Assembly: GCF_022953055.1 (NCBI RefSeq)
Contig: NZ_JALJEJ010000009.1
Span: 62,001 to 126,000 of the forward strand
DNA: 64,000 nucleotides
Direction: 5' to 3'
Source of the DNA: Mucilaginibacter straminoryzae
GTDB taxonomy: Bacteria; Bacteroidota; Bacteroidia; Sphingobacteriales; Sphingobacteriaceae
The position numbers and the translations under genes were made by a program. Shown one piece after another: positions 18,504 to 26,270 of this stretch. Each line of letters begins with the position of its first letter. Position 1 is the first letter of the stretch. The notes under the pieces were generated by a model. The model was not told where the DNA came from. It made no database searches and saw only the letters and a program-made list of their open reading frames with translations.

Positions 18504-18611
18504 GTAAGGATCGATTTTAGTATTGCCCGGGAAACTCTTTCGTGCTATAACAAAAAACATCAAGGCCGGGAAAACGTTTGTGACGTATCGCTTTATCAAC
18601 CAGAATAACAG

Positions 18612-19004
18612 ATGAGAAACTTGCTTATCGGTCTCAAAATACTTTTTATGATGTGCTTGGCATTCCCTGCCCATGCCCAGAAAGCTTACGATGTCTTTAC
18701 TTATAAAGCAATGATTTCTGGAACCATTGCCAGATTAGAATTGGCAGACGGATACCTGCTCGCCAGTAAAGTAACCCTTCATTCCCGGTCTGGCGACAAG
18801 ATATATGCGCCAACCGCTAACGAGCCCAATGCAGCCGGAGAACTTAAATTCGATCTGGTAAAAGGTACCGGCCATTATAAGGATGATAAGGGATCATGGC
18901 TGTTACTTAAGGGCCTGAAGCCAGAAGGCAATTCTAATAAGATCAGTGCAGTTTTTTGGAATAGAAAAATGCAAAAAGCGATCGTTTTTAGAGAGGTAAA
19001 CTAA
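18612..19004 (+). CDS. Small secreted protein of unknown function
   Basis: The 130-residue product has a clear signal peptide (about 1-23, LLIGLKILFMMCLAFPAHAQ). The mature part is about 105 residues, rich in beta-type sequence (ISGTIARLELADGYLLASKV, GHYKDDKGSWLLLKG), with no cysteines, and no family recognised. It should be periplasmic or exported. It is divergent from the membrane-protein gene at 17913 and followed by an 83-base gap before the convergent Trm112-like gene. Confidence 0.6.
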   Translation: MRNLLIGLKILFMMCLAFPAHAQKAYDVFTYKAMISGTIARLELADGYLLASKVTLHSRSGDKIYAPTANEPNAAGELKFDLVKGTGHYKDDKGSWLLLKGLKPEGNSNKISAVFWNRKMQKAIVFREVN

Positions 19005-19087
19005 TTTGTGACTAGCTTAATCGAGTTGCTCCATAAGTACTCAATGAAATAATGGCCTCAAATCAATGAAGCCATCGATAACATCGG

Positions 19088-19348
19088 TCAGCCCGGTAAC
19101 AAGTTAAGCGGCTCTATCCCATACTCAAGTTTCCAGCGGTCGATCACCGGTTGCTCCAGCGCTGTCTGCCTGTACTCGTCAGGCGCCATAATGGGCACAC
19201 CGTATACAATAGGATAAACACGCAGACAGTTCGGGCAGCTTAGCAGCCCTTCCTGTACATTTTTTTCCAGGTCTTGTGCCAGTATCTTTAATTTAAGGTC
19301 GTGTTTGTCGAAAGGACAGCAGAGTTTAGCAATGGTTTGTAGTTTCAT
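19088..19348 (-). CDS. Trm112-like zinc-ribbon protein
   Basis: The 86-residue product has the Trm112/YcaR (UPF0434) pattern: an N-terminal CCPFD box (Cys10, Cys11), a CPNC pair (Cys38, Cys41), and the typical YPIVYGVPIM ending of the core. Eukaryotic and archaeal Trm112 proteins bind and activate class I methyltransferases. That fits here, because the first gene of the same TPP-controlled operon encodes such an enzyme; a partnership is inference. The gene overlaps the ThiE-like gene by 23 bases, which supports co-translation. Confidence 0.8.
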   Translation of the reverse strand: MKLQTIAKLCCPFDKHDLKLKILAQDLEKNVQEGLLSCPNCLRVYPIVYGVPIMAPDEYRQTALEQPVIDRWKLEYGIEPLNLLPG

Positions 19349-19979
19349 CTAAAGCTTTTTGGTAGAGTTTGACTTTGGTTTGCGGTTCAACAGCGCTCAT
19401 GATCCCAGAGATCACCGCTACACCGTTAAATGGCGCGCGCTGGCGCAGCGAATAAATATTATCAGGTGTTATGCCCCCTGAAACGAAAATAGGCATACCG
19501 GTGAGCTTCCGGGCCTTTGTTACCGTCTCCGGCATAACGATTGTGCAACTTCCGGCAGAGGCGGATGGAAACATCGCGCAAAACGAGATATAATCTAATT
19601 GTTGATCGTGGGCCCATTGTACTACGTCAAGATTGCCCGAACAGGTGATTCCTGCCAGGAAAGGCTTACTAATCTTTTTTCGTATCTCGGCATAGTCCGG
19701 CGGGATATTATCGAAATGCACACCATCCAATTCTGGACATCGAAGCATCAACTCCCAGTCATTGTCAATGATTAATGGCGTTCGATGGACCTCGCAAAGG
19801 CGACCTACCCCGGCAACGAGTTGCAGCTTATCTGTATCCAGCGCCCAATTGTTCCAGATCTGAACGGCCGCCAACCCGGCCTTGAGCGCCTGCTCCAGTT
19901 TGAAGAGCAGCTCATCGGCCTGCATACCCGGATCGATCACTAGGTACACGCCGCCATCGATCTTTTTCGATTTCATCAT
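19326..19979 (-). CDS. ThiE/TenI-like thiamine phosphate synthase family protein
   Basis: ATG at 19979 overlaps the stop of the preceding gene (ATGA), so it is preferred over an upstream start. The 217-residue product has the TIM-barrel pattern of ThiE: VQ at about 39, LIIDND (69-74), DGVHFDN (85-91) and SGGI (167-170). Several substrate residues of true ThiE are changed: the usual VQxRxK reads VQIWNN, and the PTxTK pyrophosphate loop reads FPSASAG. This suggests altered chemistry or a TenI-like role. The TPP riboswitch upstream of the operon ties it to thiamine. Confidence 0.8.
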   Translation of the reverse strand: MMKSKKIDGGVYLVIDPGMQADELLFKLEQALKAGLAAVQIWNNWALDTDKLQLVAGVGRLCEVHRTPLIIDNDWELMLRCPELDGVHFDNIPPDYAEIRKKISKPFLAGITCSGNLDVVQWAHDQQLDYISFCAMFPSASAGSCTIVMPETVTKARKLTGMPIFVSGGITPDNIYSLRQRAPFNGVAVISGIMSAVEPQTKVKLYQKALDETTNHC

Positions 19980-21016
19980 TTCCAGCCTTTCTTTAAAGCA
20001 TTGAAAAATGCAGACCAATAAGGATCCTTCTCGAAATAAGGAAGCGGTTCACTTTTTCCCCGGGTTATGAGTCGGCAGTCGTTCCGCTCTGTAAACTCGC
20101 CGATCACGCTGCCTTTGATCTGCTTTGCAGCGAGTACAGCTAAAACCTGCTGCTCAGATCCACGCTCTGCAGCAATAACCATGGCACCGGCGCCAATGCA
20201 GAACCGGGCATCAATACCGAAGAGCTGGGTCACCAGTTGCTGCGGGTAGCCAACAGGTAGCAGATCATTATCGATGGTGGCCCCTACTCCCGAAGCCTTG
20301 GCCATTTCGTAAACAGCGCCAAGTACGCCGCCCTCCGTCACATCGTGCATAGCGGTCACCTTTCCTGTACTTGTCGCTGCCAAAGCATCAGGCAGCGACG
20401 ACGTCTGGTAAAATAAAGCACAGCTTTCGCTGTAAACTTCTTTACCCAGGCGTTGCTGCACCGTTTGCGGAAAGCTCATGGCAAGGATCGCGGCGGATGA
20501 CAGGGCACATTCCTTGGTAACGATAATCACATCACCTGGCCGGGCATGGTTGCTTAACAATATCTCGTCTAACGGCGCTGTAAGCAGCATCGTTCCGCCC
20601 CCGGCAATGGTTGAGTTCTGACCCACAATGCTACCGGTATGCCCGCCGGTGATCGCTACGCCGATGTCTTTGCAGTAACGATGTATATGATCCCAATACG
20701 TGGTGAGATCTGCCTGGCTGAATTGCGGCGGCAGGTTTAAAACCATTTGTGCGTACATTGGCGAAAAGCCGGTTGTTGCCATATCATTGGCCATGAGGTG
20801 GACTGATAACCAGGCCGATTCGGCTAAGCCTAATGACGGGATAAGCGAAAGCGGATCACTGGTCATGGCCATGCCGAGGTTACCGCCAAGATCAATCAAT
20901 GACACATCGACGCCAAAAGCCGGCCCTTGCTTAATGTTAGGGCGGTGGTAACCCAGTCGCGGTAGAATGAGTTCGTCAAAACTACCGCCATCTATCTTTC
21001 CGGTGAATTGGGACAT
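19976..21016 (-). CDS. AIR-synthase-related (PurM/ThiL/HypE superfamily) protein
   Basis: The 346-residue product has the two-domain PurM-like fold signature: an N-terminal ATP-binding half with GVDVSLIDLG, MTSDPL and ANDMATTGFSP (about 35-85), a glycine-rich TGGHTGSIVGQ loop (about 123-133), and a C-terminal half with MHDVTEGGVLGAVYEMA (about 223-239). The superfamily includes ThiL (thiamine-monophosphate kinase), HypE and PurM. The TPP riboswitch makes a phosphate-transfer step in thiamine metabolism plausible, but the sequence is closer in style to HypE than to classical ThiL. It starts 11 bases after the methyltransferase gene and overlaps the ThiE-like gene. Confidence 0.8.
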   Translation of the reverse strand: MSQFTGKIDGGSFDELILPRLGYHRPNIKQGPAFGVDVSLIDLGGNLGMAMTSDPLSLIPSLGLAESAWLSVHLMANDMATTGFSPMYAQMVLNLPPQFSQADLTTYWDHIHRYCKDIGVAITGGHTGSIVGQNSTIAGGGTMLLTAPLDEILLSNHARPGDVIIVTKECALSSAAILAMSFPQTVQQRLGKEVYSESCALFYQTSSLPDALAATSTGKVTAMHDVTEGGVLGAVYEMAKASGVGATIDNDLLPVGYPQQLVTQLFGIDARFCIGAGAMVIAAERGSEQQVLAVLAAKQIKGSVIGEFTERNDCRLITRGKSEPLPYFEKDPYWSAFFNALKKGWK

Positions 21017-21027
21017 CGCGCTATCTG

Positions 21028-21747
21028 TTAATCATTGAACTTGACGTACAGACCAAAAAAGTCGCCTACCGGAATGCTCCATTGCTGCACCGGGAACCAT
21101 TCGGGCAGGCCGGTGCAAGTCCACTCCAGGCTATAGTTACGCCCTTCCAGCGCTTGTTCTATCTTTTCAATAAGTAAGGCGGGTGTATAAAAGGTAGCGG
21201 TGACATAGAACGGGTTCTTCCCGAACAATTGCTGTATGCGTCGGCGCAATACTTTGGGCGAATTTCTATTCATCATTCCAAAGGCGATGCCGTGCCTGCC
21301 TACACGGGCCGCCTCCCTGATCACCCGCACCGGATCACGGTAATATTCGAAAGTGGTGATAAATGCCACCGCATCAAAGGTTCCGTCCTTGAACGGCATG
21401 TAATGCGAATCGGCATTTACCAGGTCGCCCTTGAACAAGTGTACCGCCTGGCCCAGCATAAACGGGGAAAGGTCGCCCCCAGTAGCATCAATACCTATTT
21501 CATGCCACCAACGGGTAAAGCGGGTTGTACCGCAGCCAAATTCCAGTAATTCCTTTACTCGCTTATCCTTACAGAGCAATTGGGCCATTACCTTTTTCTG
21601 CCATACTTCGGCACGCTTGTAACGCCCTTCGTACCATTGTTCGTAAGTATCGGTGTGTTCTCGGTTAAAGAACCATTCTTTCCGGCCCTGCCAGTTGTTC
21701 AGGCTTTGGGTCATCAGGCCAAAATTCCCATTTTGCTTTAGTTCCAT
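21028..21747 (-). CDS. Class I SAM-dependent methyltransferase in a TPP-controlled operon
   Basis: ATG at 21747 is preferred over an in-frame TTG six bases upstream. The 239-residue product has motif I LLEFGCGTTRFT (about 66-77), an acidic residue in GGDLSPFML and a post-motif stretch DGTFDAVAFITTFEYYRDP (about 122-140), which is the usual methyltransferase order. It is the first gene after the TPP riboswitch. The co-transcribed Trm112-like protein may be its activator. The substrate is unknown; a precursor or breakdown product of thiamine is one possibility. Confidence 0.85.
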   Translation of the reverse strand: MELKQNGNFGLMTQSLNNWQGRKEWFFNREHTDTYEQWYEGRYKRAEVWQKKVMAQLLCKDKRVKELLEFGCGTTRFTRWWHEIGIDATGGDLSPFMLGQAVHLFKGDLVNADSHYMPFKDGTFDAVAFITTFEYYRDPVRVIREAARVGRHGIAFGMMNRNSPKVLRRRIQQLFGKNPFYVTATFYTPALLIEKIEQALEGRNYSLEWTCTGLPEWFPVQQWSIPVGDFFGLYVKFND

Positions 21748-21767
21748 ATTCAACAGGATAAAATGTA

Positions 21768-21814
21768 AAAGCCTTGCTTCGCTGCCGGTTAGTATGGCAT
21801 AGAAACAAGGCTTT
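21768..21814 (-). terminator. Hairpin in the TPP riboswitch expression platform
   Basis: A 9-bp stem (AAAGCCTTG with CAAGGCTTT on the minus strand) with a loop of about 29 nt lies between the aptamer and the start codon and is followed by a short T-rich stretch (TACATTTTAT). It is the likely terminator or start-blocking element formed when TPP is bound. Confidence 0.45.
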
Positions 21815-21859
21815 ACCTATTGAAAAGCAGCTAACGCTGCCAGCAGTTGATATCAGGCC

Positions 21860-21946
21860 TTTGCATCCCTACGCCGGTATTATCCGTATCAGGTTTCTCG
21901 GGTATCATCTCAGCCTTTACTTTTTAGTAAACAGCACCCCGTGCAA
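21860..21946 (-). promoter_or_regulatory. TPP riboswitch (THI-box)
   Basis: The minus strand carries the conserved aptamer parts in order: GGGGTGCT, GGCTGAGATGATACCC, ACCTGATACGGATAATACC and GGCGTAGGGA. The flanks TTGCA and TGCAA form the closing P1 stem. This is the standard Thi-box consensus with hardly any deviation. It lies about 110 bases upstream of the methyltransferase start and should repress the four-gene operon (21747 down to 19088) when TPP is plentiful. Confidence 0.97.
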
Positions 21947-22153
21947 GTATAGTGGCAAGGTATACATTATATTAATATGGTGCAAGCAGACATTTTTTAA
22001 TATAACCGCTGATCTAAAGCCCATTTCAGAAATATGCATTATAAAAACCTCAAATCGTATAGGTATTTACCCCGGTAAAATATTTAAGTAAGGAATATGA
22101 TCTTTAAAAGTTTATTTGCTACTTTTATTGCAACTTAAATTATTATTATCGCA

Positions 22154-22855
22154 ATGTCTACTACGGTTGTATCCTCAGCCAAGTTACCAGTTATCGTACC
22201 TTCACTGATTAATGAAGTTGCCAATACCAATGGTTTGTGGAATGCACATTACAACCAAGTGCACTATACCGGTAATTGGGATGTATTACCGTTAAGATCT
22301 CCGGGCGGTAATACAGCGTTTTCTTATGCGGAAACTATGAACCACGGCCAGTTTCAGGATACGGCATATTTAAATTCATTTCCTGCCATCAGGCAATTAC
22401 TGCAACAATTTAATTGCCCGCTACTTTCAGCAAGGCTCTTAAATTTAAAAGCCGGGTCTGTTATAAAAAAGCATCGCGACTTTGACCTGAGTTTTGAGCA
22501 TGGCGAGGCCCGTTTACATTTCCCAATTATTACGAATGATAAAGTATCCTTTTATCTAAACGACAAACTATTACCCATGCAAGCTGGCGAGTGCTGGTAT
22601 ATCAATGCCAACCTGCCTCATAATGCCATCAATGCTGGCGATACAGACAGGATACATTTAGTAGTAGACTGTGTAGTTAATGATTGGCTGAAAGATTTAT
22701 TTGAACGGGCGGAGAAATCATATTATACCTATCCAACCGATACGAATATGATTTTGAGAATGATTGAAGAATTAAAAGCCAATCCGTCTCCAGCAGCACA
22801 GGGTATAATAGATGAACTAGAAGAAAAATATCGCCTGCTTTCAGAAACCAACTAA
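22154..22855 (+). CDS. Aspartyl/asparaginyl beta-hydroxylase-like Fe(II)/2-oxoglutarate oxygenase
   Basis: The 233-residue product has the cupin fold of the aspartyl/asparaginyl hydroxylase family: iron ligands His107-x-Asp109 in KKHRDFD, His156 in LPHNAIN, and an Arg at 166 (DRIHLVVD) for 2-oxoglutarate. No signal peptide is seen, so it works in the cytosol, on proteins before export or on small molecules. It overlaps the HExxH gene (TAATG), and both lie upstream of the T9SS and collagen-like genes. Modification of one of those products is an attractive but unproven idea. Confidence 0.85.
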   Translation: MSTTVVSSAKLPVIVPSLINEVANTNGLWNAHYNQVHYTGNWDVLPLRSPGGNTAFSYAETMNHGQFQDTAYLNSFPAIRQLLQQFNCPLLSARLLNLKAGSVIKKHRDFDLSFEHGEARLHFPIITNDKVSFYLNDKLLPMQAGECWYINANLPHNAINAGDTDRIHLVVDCVVNDWLKDLFERAEKSYYTYPTDTNMILRMIEELKANPSPAAQGIIDELEEKYRLLSETN

Positions 22856-23364
22856 TGGACGAAAATACATTTCATACGATACTGAACTTTCTGGGAGAGA
22901 TTGGTATTAAGGTTGTTTTAAGCCCGTTAAATGAACCTACTTTTTTACCAGGCTTAAAAATTCAGGATGGCGGGTTGATCATAGATACCGATAAATTAAG
23001 TTACCCCGGTGATATTTTGCATGAAGCCGGCCACATTGCCGTTACAGGTATAGATACAAGGCCATTGCTTAACGAGGAACTGATCAAAAACGACCACTCC
23101 TCTGGTGGTAAAGAAATGGCAGCAATTGCGTGGTCATATGCCGCATGTAAGTATCTGAATATAGATCCGGTGCATGTATTTCACGCGGATGGATATAAGG
23201 GTGCCGCCGATAATATTTTAGAAAATTTTAACGCGGGCAGGTATTTTGGAGTGCCGCTATTGGCTTATTACGGGATGACAAATGACGCAACCACCCATAA
23301 AACACCTGACAATCAGTATATTACATATCCAGGAATGAAGCACTGGTTATCACAAATAGATTGA
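22855..23364 (+). CDS. Small HExxH-motif protein, possible zinc metallopeptidase
   Basis: The 169-residue product has a HEAGH motif at 56-60 (GDILHEAGHIAV), the form of a zinc-protease active site. A third ligand is not obvious; candidates are Asp/Glu or His in the helical second half (KEMAAIAWSYAACKYLNI). There is no signal peptide. The family is not recognised with confidence. The start codon shares one base with the stop of the hydroxylase gene, so the two are translationally coupled and probably work on the same pathway. Confidence 0.65.
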   Translation: MDENTFHTILNFLGEIGIKVVLSPLNEPTFLPGLKIQDGGLIIDTDKLSYPGDILHEAGHIAVTGIDTRPLLNEELIKNDHSSGGKEMAAIAWSYAACKYLNIDPVHVFHADGYKGAADNILENFNAGRYFGVPLLAYYGMTNDATTHKTPDNQYITYPGMKHWLSQID

Positions 23365-23426
23365 TGAACGAATTTATTTCAAAAAAATTATTGACAAATT
23401 GAATTTTTATATAATTTTATTGAACC

Positions 23427-23936
23427 ATGACCCAACCTAAATACTTTACGTTTTTAGTCCTGTTAGGGCTTTTAGCCTTCACTAAAACTCATGCTCAGAT
23501 ACTTGACCGTAACGTTGTAAGCAGCGGAGGCGGTATTGTTTTTCAACAAAACATAAGTTTTACATATAATATCGGCGAACCGGTTGCTGATCTGTTAGTA
23601 AACTCTTCGAGTGCAAAAATTTTAACCACAGGGTTTATTCAGGCCGACCAGACATTAAAAGACATCAATAATAACCTTGCGCAACAGGTGGTGGTATATC
23701 CCAACCCTACCACTACAGGTCTGGTAAAGCTGGATTTTCGTGACCTGCCGGATGGCACTTATCTGGTAGATATCATTGATGCCGTTGGACATGTGCTTTA
23801 CACGCGCAATGTGGTCTATACTAAAAGTAATAATCTGAACTTTGATCTAAATATCTCTTATTTTAAAGGCGGCACTTATTTTCTTCGCGTTAAAAACGAC
23901 AAGAATTCGGGTCAGACTAAACTCGTAAAACTATAA
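23427..23936 (+). CDS. Small secreted protein with T9SS type A sorting domain
   Basis: The 169-residue product has a signal peptide (about 1-24, LVLLGLLAFTKTHAQ), a short mature segment with SYNIGEP-like FTYNIGEPVADLL, and a C-terminal type A sorting domain from about 88 (VVVYPNPTTTGLVKLDF, then GTYLVDI, GGTYFLRV and a final KLVKL). The domain directs proteins through type IX secretion. The cargo part is only about 60 residues, so the protein may be a structural or anchor piece. It is 20 bases upstream of the collagen-like gene. Confidence 0.85.
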   Translation: MTQPKYFTFLVLLGLLAFTKTHAQILDRNVVSSGGGIVFQQNISFTYNIGEPVADLLVNSSSAKILTTGFIQADQTLKDINNNLAQQVVVYPNPTTTGLVKLDFRDLPDGTYLVDIIDAVGHVLYTRNVVYTKSNNLNFDLNISYFKGGTYFLRVKNDKNSGQTKLVKL

Positions 23937-23956
23937 CACCAACTTAAACCTTGTCT

Positions 23957-26182
23957 ATGATAAGAAAACCTTTACTTATTATTTTCTTTGCATTATTGGC
24001 GTTTTGCTACAATGCCAATGCCCAAAGCCAGGCTTTTAAGTACCAGGCGGTGGCAAGGAATTCTAACGGGACTTTGCTAACCAATGCAGCAATGAACGTA
24101 CGGATAAGTATCCGTGCGGGTTCTGATAACGGAACACTTGAATATCAGGAAGTTCACTCTGTCACAACCAACCAGTTTGGTACATTTTCAATTGAAGTTG
24201 GAAATGGCAGCCCCACCAGGGGCACTTTTACAGCCATAAACTGGGGCGCTTCCCAAAAATACATCCAAACAGAAATTGATTTAGGTGGCGGCTATACTGA
24301 CTTAGGTGCAACGAAGTTACTTAGCGTACCTTATGCTACTTATGCTTTAAATGCAGCTAAGGGCGCTACTGGTGCTACCGGGCCAACCGGCGCCACAGGA
24401 CCACAAGGCGCTACTGGCGCAACAGGTGTGCAAGGGGCAACCGGTGCTATCGGGCCACAAGGCATTCAGGGAGCTACAGGTGCGCAGGGCCTGCAAGGTG
24501 CTACAGGTGCACAGGGCCCGCAAGGGATCCAGGGTGCTACCGGAGCGACTGGTGCACAGGGTGCTACTGGCGCTCAAGGTACCACAGGTGCTACTGGCGC
24601 GCAGGGTATTCAAGGTGTTACCGGGGCAACCGGCTCACAAGGTATTCAAGGAGCAACCGGTCCTCAAGGGACTACAGGAGCAACGGGCGCAACAGGAGCG
24701 CAAGGTATTCAAGGCGTGACCGGCGCAACAGGCTCACAAGGGGCGACTGGTGCGCAGGGTGTTACCGGAGCAACTGGCGCAACCGGTGCGCAAGGTATTA
24801 CAGGAGCAACCGGCGCACAGGGGATTCAAGGTATTACTGGCGCAACAGGATCACCAGGTGCAACCGGGGCTACTGGAGCAACAGGAGCGCAAGGTAGTAC
24901 CGGAGCTACTGGCGCACAGGGGATTCAAGGTATTACTGGCGCAACAGGATCACCAGGTGCAACCGGGGCTACTGGCGCAACAGGAGCGCAAGGTACTACC
25001 GGCGCACAGGGGATTCAAGGTATTACCGGGGCAACTGGATCACCAGGTGCAACCGGGGCTACTGGCGCAACAGGAGCGCAAGGTACTACAGGCGCACAGG
25101 GGATTCAAGGTATTACCGGAGCAACAGGATCACCAGGCGCAACCGGGGCTACTGGCGCAACAGGAGCGCAAGGTACTACAGGCGCACAGGGGATTCAAGG
25201 TATTACCGGGGCAACAGGATCACCAGGCGCAACAGGGGCTACTGGCGCAACAGGAGCACAGGGTCCACAGGGCAGTATTGGTCCACAAGGTATTCAAGGC
25301 GTTCAGGGCGATACTGGCCCGCAAGGTGCACAAGGCCCGCAGGGTAACCAGGGCCCGCAAGGTATACAGGGCGTAACCGGTGCTACAGGTTCGCCAGGAG
25401 CTACGGGTCCACAAGGCGCTGCCGGTCCGCAAGGTAACCAAGGCCCTCAGGGTATAGCTGGTTCTACCGGGACCACCGGTGCTACTGGCCCTCAAGGTAC
25501 CCCAGGTGCTACCGGAGCAACTGGTGCTACAGGTGCAACTGGTGCCACCGGAGCTGCAGGTGCCGGGGTTTCAAATGGTACAGCAGGCGGTCAGATTATT
25601 CTTACCGGTGCCACAAGTCCTTATTCGCCTCAGGCGCCAATAACCGTAACCGGCGATGTAACAATTAATTCAAGCGGTGTAACAACAATTGGTGACTCAA
25701 AAGTTACCAGTACAAAAATTGCTGATGGTGCTGTAACCGTTAGCAAAATAGGCACTTCCAGCGGTACTGCCGATAACACCACTTATTTACGTGGTGACGG
25801 TACATGGGCTACGCCAAGCGGCGGCGGAAGTTCTACCGGTAAACTTCAGGTATTTACGGGTACCAGCGGGGGCACAGCCAGTGGTACGGTTACAGATCTA
25901 TTGGTGAGATATGTGATAATTAATTATAATGGCAATACAGGTTCTAGTAGCTCTTTTACAGTTACGATACCTTCTCCTGCCAGTTATACAGCAGGTACGG
26001 TATTGCAAATATCTATTGTCGGAAATTTGAGTTCCAATCCACAAATAACTATAGCGTCAACAACCGGAACTACCCTTTATGTAAACGGAAACGTTTATAC
26101 TACAACTACTACAGGCGCCATAACCACAGTAGGTTACAGACTGGTTAGTGATGGCAGCACGACATGGTATATGTTGAGATAA
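23957..26182 (+). CDS. Secreted collagen-like protein with about 130 Gly-X-Y triplets
   Basis: ATG at 23957 gives a signal peptide ending near NANAQ (a TTG lies two codons upstream). Residues 25-135 form a globular N-terminal domain (FKYQAVARNSNGTLLTNAAM, typical of Bacteroidota surface proteins). From about 136 to 536 the chain is an unbroken Gly-X-Y collagen-like region dominated by GAT, GAQ, GIQ and GSP. A globular C-terminal domain of about 205 residues follows (GDVTINSSGVTTIGDSKV, TTYLRGDGTWATPSGG). It has no T9SS sorting domain of its own. Thr in the Y position is frequent, which in other bacterial collagens is a site of O-glycosylation (inference here). A strong terminator follows. Confidence 0.93.
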   Translation: MIRKPLLIIFFALLAFCYNANAQSQAFKYQAVARNSNGTLLTNAAMNVRISIRAGSDNGTLEYQEVHSVTTNQFGTFSIEVGNGSPTRGTFTAINWGASQKYIQTEIDLGGGYTDLGATKLLSVPYATYALNAAKGATGATGPTGATGPQGATGATGVQGATGAIGPQGIQGATGAQGLQGATGAQGPQGIQGATGATGAQGATGAQGTTGATGAQGIQGVTGATGSQGIQGATGPQGTTGATGATGAQGIQGVTGATGSQGATGAQGVTGATGATGAQGITGATGAQGIQGITGATGSPGATGATGATGAQGSTGATGAQGIQGITGATGSPGATGATGATGAQGTTGAQGIQGITGATGSPGATGATGATGAQGTTGAQGIQGITGATGSPGATGATGATGAQGTTGAQGIQGITGATGSPGATGATGATGAQGPQGSIGPQGIQGVQGDTGPQGAQGPQGNQGPQGIQGVTGATGSPGATGPQGAAGPQGNQGPQGIAGSTGTTGATGPQGTPGATGATGATGATGATGAAGAGVSNGTAGGQIILTGATSPYSPQAPITVTGDVTINSSGVTTIGDSKVTSTKIADGAVTVSKIGTSSGTADNTTYLRGDGTWATPSGGGSSTGKLQVFTGTSGGTASGTVTDLLVRYVIINYNGNTGSSSSFTVTIPSPASYTAGTVLQISIVGNLSSNPQITIASTTGTTLYVNGNVYTTTTTGAITTVGYRLVSDGSTTWYMLR
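24362..25564 (+). repeat. Collagen-like repeat region with 90-bp tandem units
   Basis: Within the Gly-X-Y coding region several units are nearly identical at DNA level. Copies of CAGGAGCGCAAGGTA occur at 24882, 24981, 25071 and 25161, spaced 99, 90 and 90 bases. Each 90-base unit encodes 30 residues (GTTGAQGIQGITGATGSPGA and onward). Such near-identical copies allow slippage or unequal crossing-over and are likely to vary in number between strains. Confidence 0.9.
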
Positions 26183-26237
26183 CGATAGGTTATAGGAAAT
26201 GTATTTTATCAATAAATAATTGGGGTTTAGACCCACG

Positions 26238-26270
26238 AATGGCCGGAATTTCTTCCGGCCATTTTAATTT
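26238..26270 (+). terminator. Terminator of the collagen-like gene
   Basis: An 11-bp perfect stem (AATGGCCGGAA with TTCCGGCCATT) with a TTTC loop is followed by TTAATTT, 55 bases after the stop codon. Confidence 0.85.

Noticed and set aside
23391..23415. E. coli-like TTGACA and TATAAT before the T9SS gene
   Set aside because: The spacer is only 13 bases and Bacteroidota use a different promoter type; the AT-rich stretch matches by chance.
24811..25260. Regularly spaced repeats that might suggest a CRISPR array
   Set aside because: The repeats are in frame with a Gly-X-Y protein, and the units adjoin without unique spacers.
24347..25495. Long open frames in other registers within the collagen-like gene, on both strands
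   Set aside because: They arise from the 9-base periodic Gly-X-Y composition, which removes stops in all frames; no signals or family matches.
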